Below are positions 14,810-26,876 of a stretch of DNA of 64,000 nt, piece after piece. The stretch spans positions 12,303,950 to 12,367,949 of the forward strand of contig NC_058502.1 in assembly GCF_020382885.2 (NCBI RefSeq). Direction: 5' to 3'. The notes under the pieces were generated by a model. The model was not told where the DNA came from. It worked only from the letters and a program-made list of their open reading frames with translations, and did no database searches. The position numbers were made by a program, and so were the translations under genes. The DNA comes from Scatophagus argus. Taxonomy: Eukaryota > Chordata > Actinopteri > Scatophagidae. Position 1 is the first letter of the stretch. The number at the start of each line of letters is the position of its first letter.

Positions 14810-17800
14810 ACACTCATCTACAGATGTTCAATGACTTGCAACTTGTCAGTATCGCTCATGTCATTTCCTCAGCTAGACTCAGATTCTACATATGTATACA
14901 CATCCACACATATGCCACCCGGTTGACAACACACTTCGTTACAGACAGCCTAATGTTAACCACATCTTACGTCTTGTCCCTCCTTCTGCCCTAAATTTAC
15001 TGTAAAACACAACCACAACAATAAGAACAATACATTACAACCATACAATATCATATCAAATTAATTGGATTGCATTTTCACATTTACTGATGGTTCAGGC
15101 TATGAGGTTCGTAGTGGTTCCTAACCTCAGCAATGTGCAGCTTAATTAGAGGTCTTACTCCTAATTATTCCCAATGCCAACCCCCTTTCACACAATGTTA
15201 CCATCAAACAGCACAAGCTGCAACTGTGACACAGTGCATGTGCACACAAAAACACAAGCAAACATCTATTTTTTTATAACGTCTATTTTTGAGACCGATT
15301 ACTGTCTTACTCTTTTAATGAAATAGAAATCTGCTTACTGGCTTTGCAATGAGTAATGAAGGAGTATATCGTATTGTAACCACATGTACCAGTTTAACAA
15401 CTACCAGAGAGAGAGATCATAATCATTCATATTTCAAATCCTGAGTCATCCTGAGTATTCTGAAATGTTTGCTAAAAATAAAACATTAATAAATATAGTG
15501 TATCACTGTATATTGTTGGTTTCTGCAAACAATTTATGAATCTTAACATCTTCTACACACATACTGCGGCTTGATGGGCTAAAAGGTCAGTGCTGTCAGA
15601 CACATGGTGGGCAGGGACTGGTGGTGCCCTGCTGATATGAACAACACACATGCTGCTGCCCTCTCCTCTCTGCTTTCTGCCTGCGTCTATGGCCACATGT
15701 CCATTTCCATTTTCACCTGAACGCCTGACAAGGACTGTATGAATGTGTGTCTGCCTGTGACGATAACACATACATGTATGTTCACGTGTCTTGTGTGCGG
15801 GGAGAAAAAGGGGTGCAACTTGTCCGAACAGTGGCTCTTCAATCACGTTAGTGCGACGGGACATTGAAGGGCAGGGAGGGGCAAAGGAGGACGGGACATC
15901 GGAGAGGAAAGGGTCAGCGTTAATGAAAGCAGCAATCTCTGCTGTCATGTTAGATCTCAGGCCCAACTTTCAGTGTGTGTGTGTGTGTGTGTGTGTGTCT
16001 GTGCATGTGTGCGTTTGTGTGTGAGGGAAATCAGTGCTGTCATGTCAGATAGTGTGGCCCAACGTGCTCTGTCCAGTCTGATGGCCTGTTTGCAGGCAGC
16101 TCGGTCTGGTCACTTCACATCAATGTGAGGGACATGTGTGTACATGTGCTTGAAGATATGTATATGCGTGTGTGTGTGTGTGTGTGTGCTGACTAAAGAA
16201 CATCTGTGTGTGTTGGTGTAAAGCCTATATGGTATGTGACTGCATGCAGGCAAGGAGAAAAACAGAGAAAGAGACTGTCACAATACCTATGTAATATGTC
16301 AGTTTTTACTCGTTTATGTAAATGCATTAGGATGGATATGAGTAGATGGTTAAACTCTAAACTATCTAAAAGTTAACTCTTGCTAAATTGTGACAAGTGC
16401 TTGATGATAACATTATATCACATTACACTGCAAGATAAGCATTGAATAAAGGACAAAAGTGACAGTTTTACCTCCACAAGTCAGTTTAAAGCCATTCATA
16501 AACATGAGATGAATGCACTGGATGTCTAAATTAAGAGTAGCATCTTATTCATACAATCACATCAAAAAAGGCAGAAGCATGTGTTAAGCACACTAGAATT
16601 TTGGCCTTCATTAATTAGGCCAAAATCAGTTCTTGGTTAAAGTAGGTCCTTGGTTTCTTAGTTCACTGACCATTAGGCTGCTCATCAATCGAATAATAAA
16701 TGAGGCTGTTCAAGGATATTTGAGCACATGTGTCAGCTGACACACTCAGACTCTGGCAACAGACCAGAAACTTTAATGAGACAACTGTGATTTTTTTAAA
16801 TTATTATTCCTTCCCCATTTTGTCCTTTCAGAGGAACCATTTTTATTCCTCTCTTGCTCTCTTCTCCTCTCCTCTCTCCACATCCTCTCCCCTGCTTCAT
16901 ATCCTGTAATGGATGCTAATCTCCATTGGTCGTTCTGATAGCACGGCTGCAAATGCACTCTCTTAAGTGAGTCCTAATAAGGTCATGTCAAAGCTCATCC
17001 ATCCTGCTGGCTACACATAAAAGCTCTCTCTCTCTCTCTCTCATCATCTCCCTTAGGTCTTATCCTGTTTCTTACATCCTGAAATTGTCCAGAAGCAGAT
17101 GAGCCAGACACGGTGGAAGAAGTGAGAAGGAAGACAGGGTTTAAACAGCCATTTTAACATATAAGATGTAGCAAACTAGGCCAGAGAAGCAGCCATGCTT
17201 AAAGATTCACGGCTAATTCCTCTGACCAACTCCCCCCCCCCTTTTGCACACACGCTGTGCTGAAGCGGCTATGCTAATTTCCCCCGGCCGTGAATGACAA
17301 TACGCTCTCTGTCACTCCACGGTCATAAGCGTCCATGCGATTACTCAACCCCATGTTCCACTCCAGAGGCTTTAGATGACTGTCATCTGACACAATCGCA
17401 CACCGTGACTGTCCAGTGTCTTAACAAGGAGGGGGACCCTTTCTCCTCACACCTCTTACCTCCTGCGCACACACTGGACGGCTCCGCGGCTAGAATCTCA
17501 ATGCACGACTTCTTGATGATCTGAGAGATCACAAAAAAGGCAAAAGACAAAAACACGGTCAGAAGAAACAAAATGACATAATACAGTTTTCTGTGTCACT
17601 CTGTCTGGGTTTATGAGTGTTTGTGTGAGTATAAATGTGGTGTCTATGTGTCATACCGAGTCAATGATTCCCCGGAGAGCTTGGAAACCTCCCCATACAG
17701 GAAACACATGTTCCACAGTGTCTGCAATAGTTGCAAGCTAGAAAAATATACAGACACAGTAAGACAACAAATGAACTGGATTTTTTTGGCTTTGCAGTAT

Positions 17801-20800
17801 CTTCAAAATCCATGGGTGGATCCTACCTGGGTCTGGTTGAATTCTTTGACCCCTACACAGTAGACAATTGCTCCCATAGACCTGGCCCTCTGTGCCTGTC
17901 AAAAAACAACAAATTAACCAAAACGCTCTTAGAATCTGGTAAGCATATAGAGATGAATATGTGTCCCAAAAAACACAGATTACCTCAGTCCACACACAAC
18001 ATGATGAACATTAACTCTGTAGTATAATTATAACATTGCCACAAAGGTGTGCCATTTTTGTTTTTCATTTTTTTAAAATACCAAGTGGCAGCATTTGTCA
18101 GCTTTGAGAAGAATCTCAATGAGCACTTCAGCATCCATAACACAGAAAATAAAGAGCATAAATCTATCAAACAGAAATAATAAACATCTACAGCAACAAG
18201 AACATGTTTTCTGGTGACTTCTACACAAAATCCTTTTTCATCAAGTGTTCGTTTACCTCTCGCCGAGCTGTGTCAAACTGCCACTCGTTAAGTTCTCCGT
18301 CGGTCAGAGCGATGATGACGCTGGCTGTCCCTGCAGAACACAGAACTTTCAGGTTTTCTGAAACAACGCAGCAAACGTAGACTAATGTATAATGACCACA
18401 CCAGATGAAACTTACCGTACTTCTCGTGATATATCTGCATATTAGCCTGCAATTACAAAGAAGTTAGTTAAGATTCTGAATGAGTTTCAGACATTACAAT
18501 AATGTGCAGTGGGTTTAAATACGTTGATTTTGTTACAAGGCCAGTGAGGAAATCTGACTCAGTGTGTATTTGGAAAGATACCATTTCAAGTACGCACCAC
18601 AGCTGAAAATTAGGTGCTCTTTTTCTAGGATATCAACATGAATTCCCACAAGAGAGCCACTCCTCATACTGGTCTAATTGGGCCTGGTCTCAGCTGCCAG
18701 GCTCAATTAATCTTCAGCGAATATTTCCCAGAATAAAATCTTATAGTGAAGAACTGAGCATGAGTAATGTAGCCGAACTTTATAAATGTGTCAGGCCCTC
18801 AGCCTAATTCTTACCATCTCCAGGCCTAAGTTCATGAATGTGTCTCCTCCAGGGACAACTTTTTTCAGAGCTCTTAAGCCTTCATTTATGGCATCCCTGT
18901 AGGGTAAACAGATAGAAAGCCTGATAAAACACACTGTAACAAAGCCACGCTTAGTGAAAGATATTCCCAATTCTGAGGAGTGAGAAGGAAGAGAGAAATA
19001 GTTTGAGTTGGCAAAAAATTGTGCGGCTCAAGCAGTATCCAGTGTTAGCTCTCATTATTATTGGTAGGTTCCATCAAGATTGATGAAATTACTATGCAGT
19101 TACATTTTGAGTTGCTAGAAAATCTGCTCAGAAAATCTCAGTTTCCAGGGGTTTGGAGAACCAAAGATAAACACAACTAGATGGGACATGTCTTCTATTT
19201 TAGTGTTGTACCACAGGGAGGGAAAGATCCAGACAGTAACATTTCAGGTGTTGTTCTTACCTGTTTTCAGTCAGTTTCATGACGATCTTTCCTTGGGTAG
19301 AGAAGACAATGAAGGACATTCGCAACATGGGGCTGCACACATAAAAGTGTTTTGCATTAACACAGACAAACAGACAACACATGCACATTCTTGGATGACT
19401 AATTCTGCTGTTACCTGATAAACTTCTCTGCCAACTGCTCCACAAAGGAGTAAATCTCTATCCAGTGATGCTTCACACTTCCAGATCTGAAAAACAACAA
19501 AAACACATCCTTATAAGGACAAAATGCGATGTTTCAAGAGATTACTAATTATCAGCAAAAGCCAGTACAATTTTATTGAACTAAATGGTTACTGAGGAAA
19601 ACTGCCAGTTCTTCTGGGAAGTTTGGCCTTATTCAAACAGAAATAAATAAATAAAGGATTTTGTCTGCTCAGTTAAAAGTAAACCTATGGCAGTCATTAC
19701 CTCGAGCAGAGATTTTGCTCCAGGGATAGTAACGCTAGTCTGCCAAAATATCTAAACAAACAAACAGATGGACTGCCATGAAATTTTATGCAGACCAGTG
19801 TGGTCCCCTGAGGATAAAGCCACTGACCAAAGAGTCCCCTGACTTTTTGAGTGAAATGTCTTGACAGCTATTGGATAGACTGCCATGAAATTTTGCATAG
19901 ATATTCATGGTCGCCCTAAATTTCAAGATCTCTATGGTTTGCATCTAGTGCCACCAGCAACTCAAATTTTGGATTTTGCTAAATTTATGACCAGTACCTC
20001 CAAAACTAATGACAATCCATCAACTGCTACCTTTGTTTAGTGCTTGGCAAGTGTTAGCATGATAACCTGTTGTCTCCAATATCACCGGGTTTCATCACCA
20101 GGTCAAAATTCTGTAGTACTTACAAAATAAAAGAGATTTATATCAGCCTCAACTGTAGCCTATTTTGCACTGACCATCATAACATGCTAAGACAGTGAAC
20201 ATCAACATGACAGCAATACTGTTGTAAAAATGCTAGCATCTTGATGAAACTATGCAGCGGCTATCATACTCTTGTTCATGCTAAAGTAGGCAAAACCATG
20301 ACTAAAACTTTATCTATATGTTAATAAAATTATTTAACCCTGCTCTGACTTGAGAAAACAAAAGCAAAATCTTAAAAAGTAGTAAAGCTGCCCAATACAC
20401 TAGCAATTTATGAAAATACAAATCTATGTCTTAATAATATGAGCCATCGCTTTTCAAAGGGTGTGATTTAAAGGTACATCTTGTAGGCCAGGACACATTT
20501 AAATAAGTACATAGTGGATTTAATGGCCATGAGATATGTTTCAGGAATAACTGTAACAGTTTATCTCGCCCACATTCGAGGACATTCCTCCGGCCACTCA
20601 GTCACATTCCATTACTTTGGACAGTAACCTGTCAGCGGTGAGAGCTGCTGGTTAGCCTGCTGCTGTGTCCATGACAGTCTCCTTAATGAAGCCCAGTCCC
20701 AGGGGGCTGCTAATGGGGGCTAATTGCTGCTGGGCCAGAGGGCTGAGGTTAGACAGGGACAGATGTAGCAGTCTGCCTCTAGCAGGAACCATGTACCAGG

Positions 20801-23800
20801 CAGCTGGCCTGTGTGTCCGTGTTTGTGTGATGCAAGTTTATATGAGCGTGCATGTGTGTGTGTGTGTGTGTGTGACTGTGAGGGGGAACAGATGGTCCCA
20901 GTGAGCACAGCAAGTCTAACAACAGGTTGGGGTGCTGTGTAGTGAAAAGGCTGTGACATGAACAACTGTGGGACGCAGAAGTAACACTCAGCAGGGGGTA
21001 AATGTGAGTGTGACGGTCTATTGAAAGAGGCAACATCAAACAGCTTTTCCACCAAACTCAGTGAGGCTGTGTAAGTGTGTGTGTGTGTGTGTGTGTGTGT
21101 AACAGGGTCACAAACAGAATGAAAGTCTGAGCTGGCTAGACTCCTGACGACTCCTTTGTACCTCTCATTTAACCAGTCGATTCCTGTGCCTCTTATCGTC
21201 TTCCTTGGAAGCAGGGGCAAAACTCATGAGGAGTCTCCTCATGGAATATGCTTCCCACTTAAACTAATCTTAATATCTTACTCTTGAGATTCACAGTTTC
21301 CTGATGCATGCACACAACACTCCAGTGTGCAAGGCACAAAGTGTTTTGAAACTAAACTGCTCAAGTTAAAATTATTTGCTAGTTCTACCAGTGAAGAAGC
21401 AAACGGCTCCAACAACACAACACCAAACAAACAAACAAAATGGAAGTGTCTAATTACTTGTGCATGTTTCATTATTATACTGACATTTTTTGGAATTAAA
21501 TATCATTCAGCTGAGAAATGACTGAAAAGTTGATCGCTAATAAAAATCATCCCTGTAGACAATGTGTGAGCTATTTAATTGCTTTCATACATTAGGGCAA
21601 TTTTCATTCTCAGCAAATGTACTGTACAATCAGTTCACATACTGTAAACACACCGTATCTTTTCTGCACAGATCTAAATTACAGCAATCACCCAACCAAT
21701 ACAGCAACTCATCATCTTGCATAATACATATCAGGGTAGGATCTTTTGTCTACAAGTACTTGCATCAGAGGAACTAAACCTCTGTTCAGAACCCAGCTAA
21801 AAAACACAACACCTATTATTCCATTTGCAGACAACCAGATAGAAAGGAAAAATGTAGCCTGGTATTTGGTGTGGGTCAGACGTGGAGTGTAGGAATGTGG
21901 CGAGCCGATAAAGCTTTAGTTTTTCTAATGTTCGTTGTGCACACACTCATTCTTCATTCAACATGCCTCATAACCTTCTACACTGTGAGGCCAAAGCCAA
22001 ACATGTGAGCAAGACAAAAAAAGTGAAAAGCATCTCTAATACATGATTTTAGCTATCACTAAAGCATCAGATTAGGTCACTGTGTGGCATTTAAGATGTA
22101 GAAAAAAAAAGCCAACAAGTTGGTGCCATCTCAGGAAAAAGAGCACAGGCTTCCTGAAGGCTTGCTGAAGCATGCAAGTCCAGACAGTCAAACAAACAGA
22201 AGGGTACCAGAGGCTTGGCCATGCGTGACGTGTCATGCTCCCCAGGCTCCTCCTAAACTTCTTGAAGCAAAGGGTAAAGACTGAAGAGCGGCTGACAGAT
22301 GTTGGTGTGGACAACTGAAAGATCATGAAATATGTCGGGGGCCCAAGTAAAATGTCACTCAGCGCATCCACCTCACAGCTCATAGGTGGTGCAGGCAACT
22401 CAGAAAACTGAGGAAATGCAGCGAGCTTTTTAAAAGAAACACCGTCTCACTCAGATACTGCAGTATTTCACAGCTTCATCGCAAAATCGCTGCACTCGGT
22501 TACTCATTCAGAAACATCATATATTCTTCTGACATTACAACCTGTTTCCGCAATGTTCAGCCATACCTTGTGTTCTTTGTTGTCATTCAATCTCTTTCTC
22601 TCTCTCTCGTCTCACTTAGCATGTTTTCACATGTCTGATTGCTCTGTGACCGCATGCTTTCACACCGCAACTCCAGCCAAGATATGGCAAAAATGACAAT
22701 TATAATGTGTGTGCTGCTATGAGCAGCAGCAGCACAGTGTGAGACTGTGCAGGAGATCAGACATAGATAATGACTGCATAGAGAGCCTTCCACAGCCCAC
22801 AAAGGTGGCAAAAACATCCCCATTGAGCTCGTTGCCTGAAAAATCCTGCTATTATGAACTTTACGTATGTTTGCTGAGGCGGACAGACGTGGATTCTTCT
22901 TGCTTTGTAAATGGTGCCACCCATATGCCCATTGAGTTTCTGGTGATAAGTGTTAAAAAAATGGCATTAGCATATTCAGAGAATCATCTGGGTTCTTATT
23001 AATTTTACAGTTAAGGTCATGGGCATCTTTGTGGCCTGAAGCTCCAAGAGGCATACTGCAAAGTCTCTCAAATCAGTCTGGAGACCTTTGTCATCCCTGC
23101 TCTATCATGCCTCATTTCCTGTCTACTGACTCCTATATCAAATGAAGACAAACATGCTCAAGAAAAACTTAGAGAGGAGAGAAAATAAAGCATTAAGATG
23201 TATCCATAGCACTTTATATAGAGCATAGTTTATGACATAATAATAAATACATTTGAGTCTTTTTCTGGAGGGCGAGTTGGCATGACGCAGACTGAGAAAC
23301 TGAGTAAACGGAGATGTATACAAGGGATTTTTCACAACTTTACAACCCAAATGACGTGCTTCTAAAACAGCTTATCACTGACAGATAAAAGCATGAATAA
23401 AAGTATTAACCAGCGATAACAAGACAAGTTAAAAAGTCACAAAACAAGTCTTGTTCCATGAAAACATCAACCTTATCAGAGTGAGTGTTGAAAGATAAAT
23501 AACTCCCTGCAGCAAAACAACAAAGGTCCCTGCTTTGAGTCACTACTTGGCTGCTTCAGGATACACGCAGTGGATGGAGAGAATAGTAGTTTAAAAGATC
23601 CTGAGGCCACATAGCACCGCTGTGGGGCCGCTGCTGCAGCTGTGTCCGCAGGCGTCATCAGCCTGAAACTCAATCCATCCTGCTCGCCCTGCCCACATCC
23701 AGTGGTAGCTCGTTCTGTTTGCCTCTCCACTTTAAACCGGACGAAAAGAAAAGAAAAGAAAAGCATGCCCCACACAAGTCCAAACTATTCCCCCTCCTTT

Positions 23801-24304
23801 ACATACAAAACTATCTACATGTGCCAAAAAGACACTTGAACGAAAACAATGAGGGTTAAAATGTTTTTTTGGACGTGTTCCCCGTGTAGTCATTCCATGA
23901 AACAAGAAACCTGAGTTAGGTCTGGTTTTATGAAACAAAAAGCACACTGATGAATGCGTCCTAATTTCCAGGCTCTAACTTGTGTGCTGGCTGTACGTCT
24001 CTTACAACGACAGCCACAACGTTACAACAACAGAAACGCTGAGACTGAATCTGACTGATGCGCTCCGCGTTTCCAAACAACTATGCGGTTGCATGGCGAT
24101 GTGCAGCGAGGAGAAAGTAACAAAGCCATAAATAATATCGGACACTCACTTGTCCAGGACAAAATAGAGGTCGAATGCGCCCTGACAGGACCTCTCTTTC
24201 TCCTCCTCTTGCTCTCCCTGCAGCTCTCCTTTCACCGAAACATCGAGGAAGAGAATTCCCAGCAAAGCCAAGGCGAGGAACATGCGAGTCTGCGTCCTCG
24301 CCAT
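3405..24304 (-). CDS. antxr1c: Anthrax toxin receptor 1-like membrane protein, complete, 18 exons
   Basis: Coding exons on the minus strand, in order: 24304-24150, 19486-19415, 19332-19261, 18896-18815, 18446-18416, 18330-18257, 17895-17827, 17737-17657, 17520-17460, 13451-13353, 12907-12838, 9526-9448, 9176-9081, 8992-8954, 8774-8676, 8592-8428, 8306-8226 and 3707-3405. All junctions are GT-AG and in phase, giving 575 residues, close to the length of ANTXR1. Seen in the protein: a signal peptide (about 1-26); a vWA domain (about 44-215) with complete MIDAS residues D51-x-S53-x-S55, T119 and D148; an Ig-like segment around [14 protein letters not shown]; one transmembrane helix (about 319-341) followed by [11 protein letters not shown]; an acidic patch (ESDDDD); the tail block [20 protein letters not shown]; a GRCINF motif; and a final proline-rich exon. 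The family binds extracellular matrix such as collagen and links it to the cytoskeleton. The tail matches ANTXR1 better than ANTXR2. The 'c' suffix, and any link to mammalian ANTXRL, is inferred from neighbours. Confidence 0.94.
3708..8225 (-). other. antxr1c intron 17 (4.5 kb)
   Basis: This is the intron before the last coding exon. I see no coding signal. It holds short CA/TG arrays (4256-4277, 4454-4471, 7598-7610), a C run near 4790-4802 and otherwise unremarkable mixed sequence. Because the last exon codes the proline-rich tail, reading past exon 17 or using another last exon would give a shorter tail. No such exon could be shown. Confidence 0.6.
9527..12837 (-). other. antxr1c intron 11 (3.3 kb)
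   Basis: No exon is evident between the [13 protein letters not shown] exon (9448-9526) and the upstream exon ending at 12838, and the phases of the two exons agree directly. The intron contains purine-rich tracts (10140-10270) and the TG array at 10628-10664. Confidence 0.6.
10628..10664. repeat. (TG)n microsatellite, 37 bp
   Basis: An uninterrupted TG dinucleotide array inside antxr1c intron 11. Confidence 0.97.
14745..14808. repeat. (TG)32 microsatellite, 64 bp
   Basis: A pure 32-unit TG array, the longest dinucleotide repeat in the window, in antxr1c intron 9. It is likely to be length-polymorphic. Confidence 0.98.
15973..15998. repeat. (GT)n microsatellite, about 26 bp
   Basis: A pure GT array followed by a looser TG-rich tail to about 16022, in antxr1c intron 9. 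Confidence 0.95.
16167..16188. repeat. (GT)n microsatellite, about 22 bp
   Basis: A short pure dinucleotide array in antxr1c intron 9. Confidence 0.93.
17024..17042. repeat. (CT)n microsatellite
   Basis: A CT dinucleotide array of about 19 bp upstream (in window coordinates) of antxr1c exon 9. Confidence 0.93.
19690..20260. repeat. Degraded interspersed repeat of a teleost type
   Basis: The stretch shows the phrase ACTGCCATGAAATTTT twice (about 19770 and 19880). It then has CCTCCAAAACTAATGACA followed by TTTAGTGCTTGGCAAGTGTTAGCATGATAAC and AACATGCTAAGA-type wording. I recognise this wording from a non-autonomous repeat that is frequent in percomorph fish. It has no coding capacity and its ends are unclear. 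The family name is not given because it needs a repeat library. Confidence 0.55.
20853..20874. repeat. (TG)n microsatellite
   Basis: A TG array of about 22 bp in antxr1c intron 1. Confidence 0.92.
21075..21100. repeat. (GT)n microsatellite
   Basis: A pure GT array of about 26 bp in antxr1c intron 1. Confidence 0.93.
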
Positions 24305-26876
24305 CTTTCCCGGTTACTGTTGACTACTTCAACACTGTGACAACTCAATATCTTCACATTTTCTCTCTGTCGTCTGTTTTCTGAATCGACTGCGCATGCA
24401 TAACGCTTTGTTTCTCGGTGTCCTGTTGGGTTGAGTGCATTCAGCCTACGGGAGACTGGTTTAGTTTAAAGCCGGGCTTTCCAAGTCTTCTCTTTCAGCT
24501 GAGAAGGAAAAAAAAATGCAGTGAAACGGGGCAGGATGAAGGAGAGGAGCGACACCCGAGGAGAGATACAAAACTCCACTTTAACACAGAGAAAAACTGG
24601 AGAGAGCAGCTATGGGGTGGGTTTATCCAAAATAACCGCCCAGGCCTTATCTGAGGAGATGGGAAAAAACGAACTCAAAACAAGCTTAACTTGTCTTTTG
24701 GTTGTTTATGTGCTATGATTGTGATTATTAACACGTGGTTAATTAAAATTAGGCAAAGTTCATATCGTTTGATGCGACGTTTCCGCTCATCGTGTTTGTT
24801 AAGCAGCCTGGTTCCATTGAGCTCAGTGATTTAATGACATTAAGTTAATCATCATTTCGTAGGCTGTACTTACTAAACGCTAAACAATAATATGGTCATT
24901 TTTGTCCCTCAAAATGTAAGTTTTTTAAAATCTACTTCCCCTTCAATGGCTCTGCCATTCCTTAAATAAATAAATAAATACTTAAACAAGCGCAGCTCCA
25001 TTATAGGCCTGAATGCAAATCGACCCGTGAAAGGATGTGATGCTGAAAGGTTTCTGAAACTGACATCGGGCTTTTCAACACTATGTAATGTAATAATCTA
25101 CTAAAACTGGAGGAAATGTTATCTAACTTATGATAAAAATATTTTTCAGCCTGTAGTGTAATTGCACTTTAAGGAGTCCCCAGTGAAGGCTTTTATGTTC
25201 CCTCTTTCTCATTACAAAAGTTGGCTCAAAAACCACCAGGACGTTTACCCAAACCAAAGCTTTGATGCAGAATAATCCATTAAATGCTCATTAGACAGAA
25301 ACATTAGGCTGATGAATAATGCATTTGCCCGGTGGCAAACCCAGACCACCCTGCATCATATCACAGAGGCCAATTTTACAATTTCCCTTTGCCCACATTA
25401 GCCAGGACAATTTCCACCACTCGTGTAACTCTCGTGTAGCTGGACTCATTGTTTCCAGAAACGTGACCACGAACTGTCTCTGAATCCCACATAGCGTGTA
25501 TGGATGCAATAGTCTCAAATGTATGTTGCACAAAGTTCATCCAGTGGACTGACTCTCATTTAAAACCATGTCAGAAAGTAGTCGGAATAGCTTCATTGAT
25601 TATGCTGATTTTTATCTGACTAATTGCAGGAAGCAGATCCTGAGGTCTTGTTCCGCAGGTTGTGCTCTTTGCATGTTTGTTAAGGAAATTTGGGCGTACT
25701 TCCTCAAATTGTGCAATTTATAAGCAGTGAATAGCCCATCTGGGTCATTACATGCAAAACGATTGTTTCAAAAGTGAAAACGTGAACTCTTATTCATGTG
25801 GTGCACATTTTGTCCACATCAATCAGCTGCGTGCATGTTGTATTCATGAGCAATCATCATAAAGACGCCATCATGTCCAGTATTGGACATAATATCACTG
25901 CCTCTTTTTCATCTTATCCGACTCCAAATCAGACGAGGGCGAATTAGCCGAGGAACTAAATTCTAGGCGTGTGTGCGCGCGTGCGTAAGCGCGCACGTGT
26001 TTACATCAATGCGCCACGCTTCAGTGCGCTGTCTGAAGGGGATAAGAGCGAGAAGGAGAGGAAAGGGACGACAGTACGGAGAAAGATTCAGTCGCATAAG
26101 TAACTCGACACCAAGAAACGAGAAAGCATCGCCACTGAGATCCACTGCACCTGCTGCAGCTTGCTGCCACACGGCACCAGAGCCTCATCAGTGTCCGGCG
26201 GGTGAGTCCACAGGCAACACTGTTGTCTTCGTCGGAATACGCAATTTTTCCTTTCAGATGTTGTTATTTTCACTGGCATTTTCAGCTGTGGCACCACATC
26301 TGTCATCACTGTCATTTGTCAACATTTTTAAAGATAAAACCCTAAAGATCTGATCATAGCTATTGGCAAGAGAGGGCAGGGAATCAATAATCTCCGTATG
26401 TTAATGTTGCTGGTAAATTAGAAAAATAAATTACTGAACTTACCCTGCGCACAGAGGAGGCAGTTGGGCTCCACGGCAGATGGGGAGACAAAAGGGGAAA
26501 CCGACTGAAAAACTGAGACAAAGGACGTTAGAAATCACTTTGCCTGGACACCGGCTGCGCCTGCTTCACTGATGAGCCGTGCAATTTTAGCAGAAACCCC
26601 CTCCAGAAACTCATATTGTATAGATTATTATTTTTAATATTGGATGCAAAGCGATTCAACGTGAGTTTAGAACATCTGAACCCAAAACAGCTAACGGCGT
26701 GTCAGACCTGGTTTTTATTTCATACAGCCAAACTGTTCGCGCTCTGTTTTTGTTTGACTTAAAAAATATCGATTAATTTTTGTTGTCTAAATCCATTTAA
26801 GAATTTACTTTTATTTTCATATAAGAAAAGCTCCAACGCATTTAAAACTTTAATCCCTGTATCTTATTGCAGAGCG
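24305..26876. promoter_or_regulatory. Divergent promoter region between antxr1c and prdm8b
   Basis: The two flanking genes are read away from each other, so both promoters should lie in this 2.6 kb. The antxr1c side has no clear TATA box. The prdm8b side has a short CG-richer patch at about 25970-26210 with GCGCGC/GTGCGC words, unlike the AT-rich surroundings. A splice-donor-like GGCGG|GTGAGTCC at 26197-26208 may end a noncoding first exon. An AAAT tetranucleotide run lies at about 24963-24980. Confidence 0.5.
26130..26201 (+). other. Possible noncoding 5' exon of prdm8b
   Basis: The coding start of prdm8b lies only four bases after a splice acceptor (TTATTGCAG, ending at 26872), so an upstream noncoding exon must exist. 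The best donor found upstream is GTGAGT at 26202-26207, after a locally GC-rich stretch. The 5' limit given is arbitrary. Confidence 0.35.

Larger units (their letters stand above)
13452..17459 (-). other. antxr1c intron 9 (4.0 kb)
   Basis: No coding signal was found. This is the intron richest in dinucleotide repeats: TG arrays at about 13853-13873, 14745-14808, 15973-15998 and 16167-16188, and a CT array at 17024-17042. Confidence 0.6.
19487..24149 (-). other. antxr1c intron 1 (4.7 kb)
   Basis: This intron separates the signal-peptide exon from the exon that completes the DKSGS MIDAS motif. It holds a degraded interspersed repeat (about 19690-20260), TG arrays at about 20853-20874 and 21075-21100, and no convincing exon. 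First introns often hold enhancers, but nothing here can be named. Confidence 0.55.

Noticed and set aside
20720..21220. A 166-codon minus-strand open frame
   Set aside because: It crosses two TG arrays that translate to Thr-His runs, lies within antxr1c intron 1 and has no family resemblance.
3405..24304. ANTXR2 as the identity of the receptor
   Set aside because: The transmembrane and tail wording ([34 protein letters not shown] and the proline-rich end) is that of ANTXR1.
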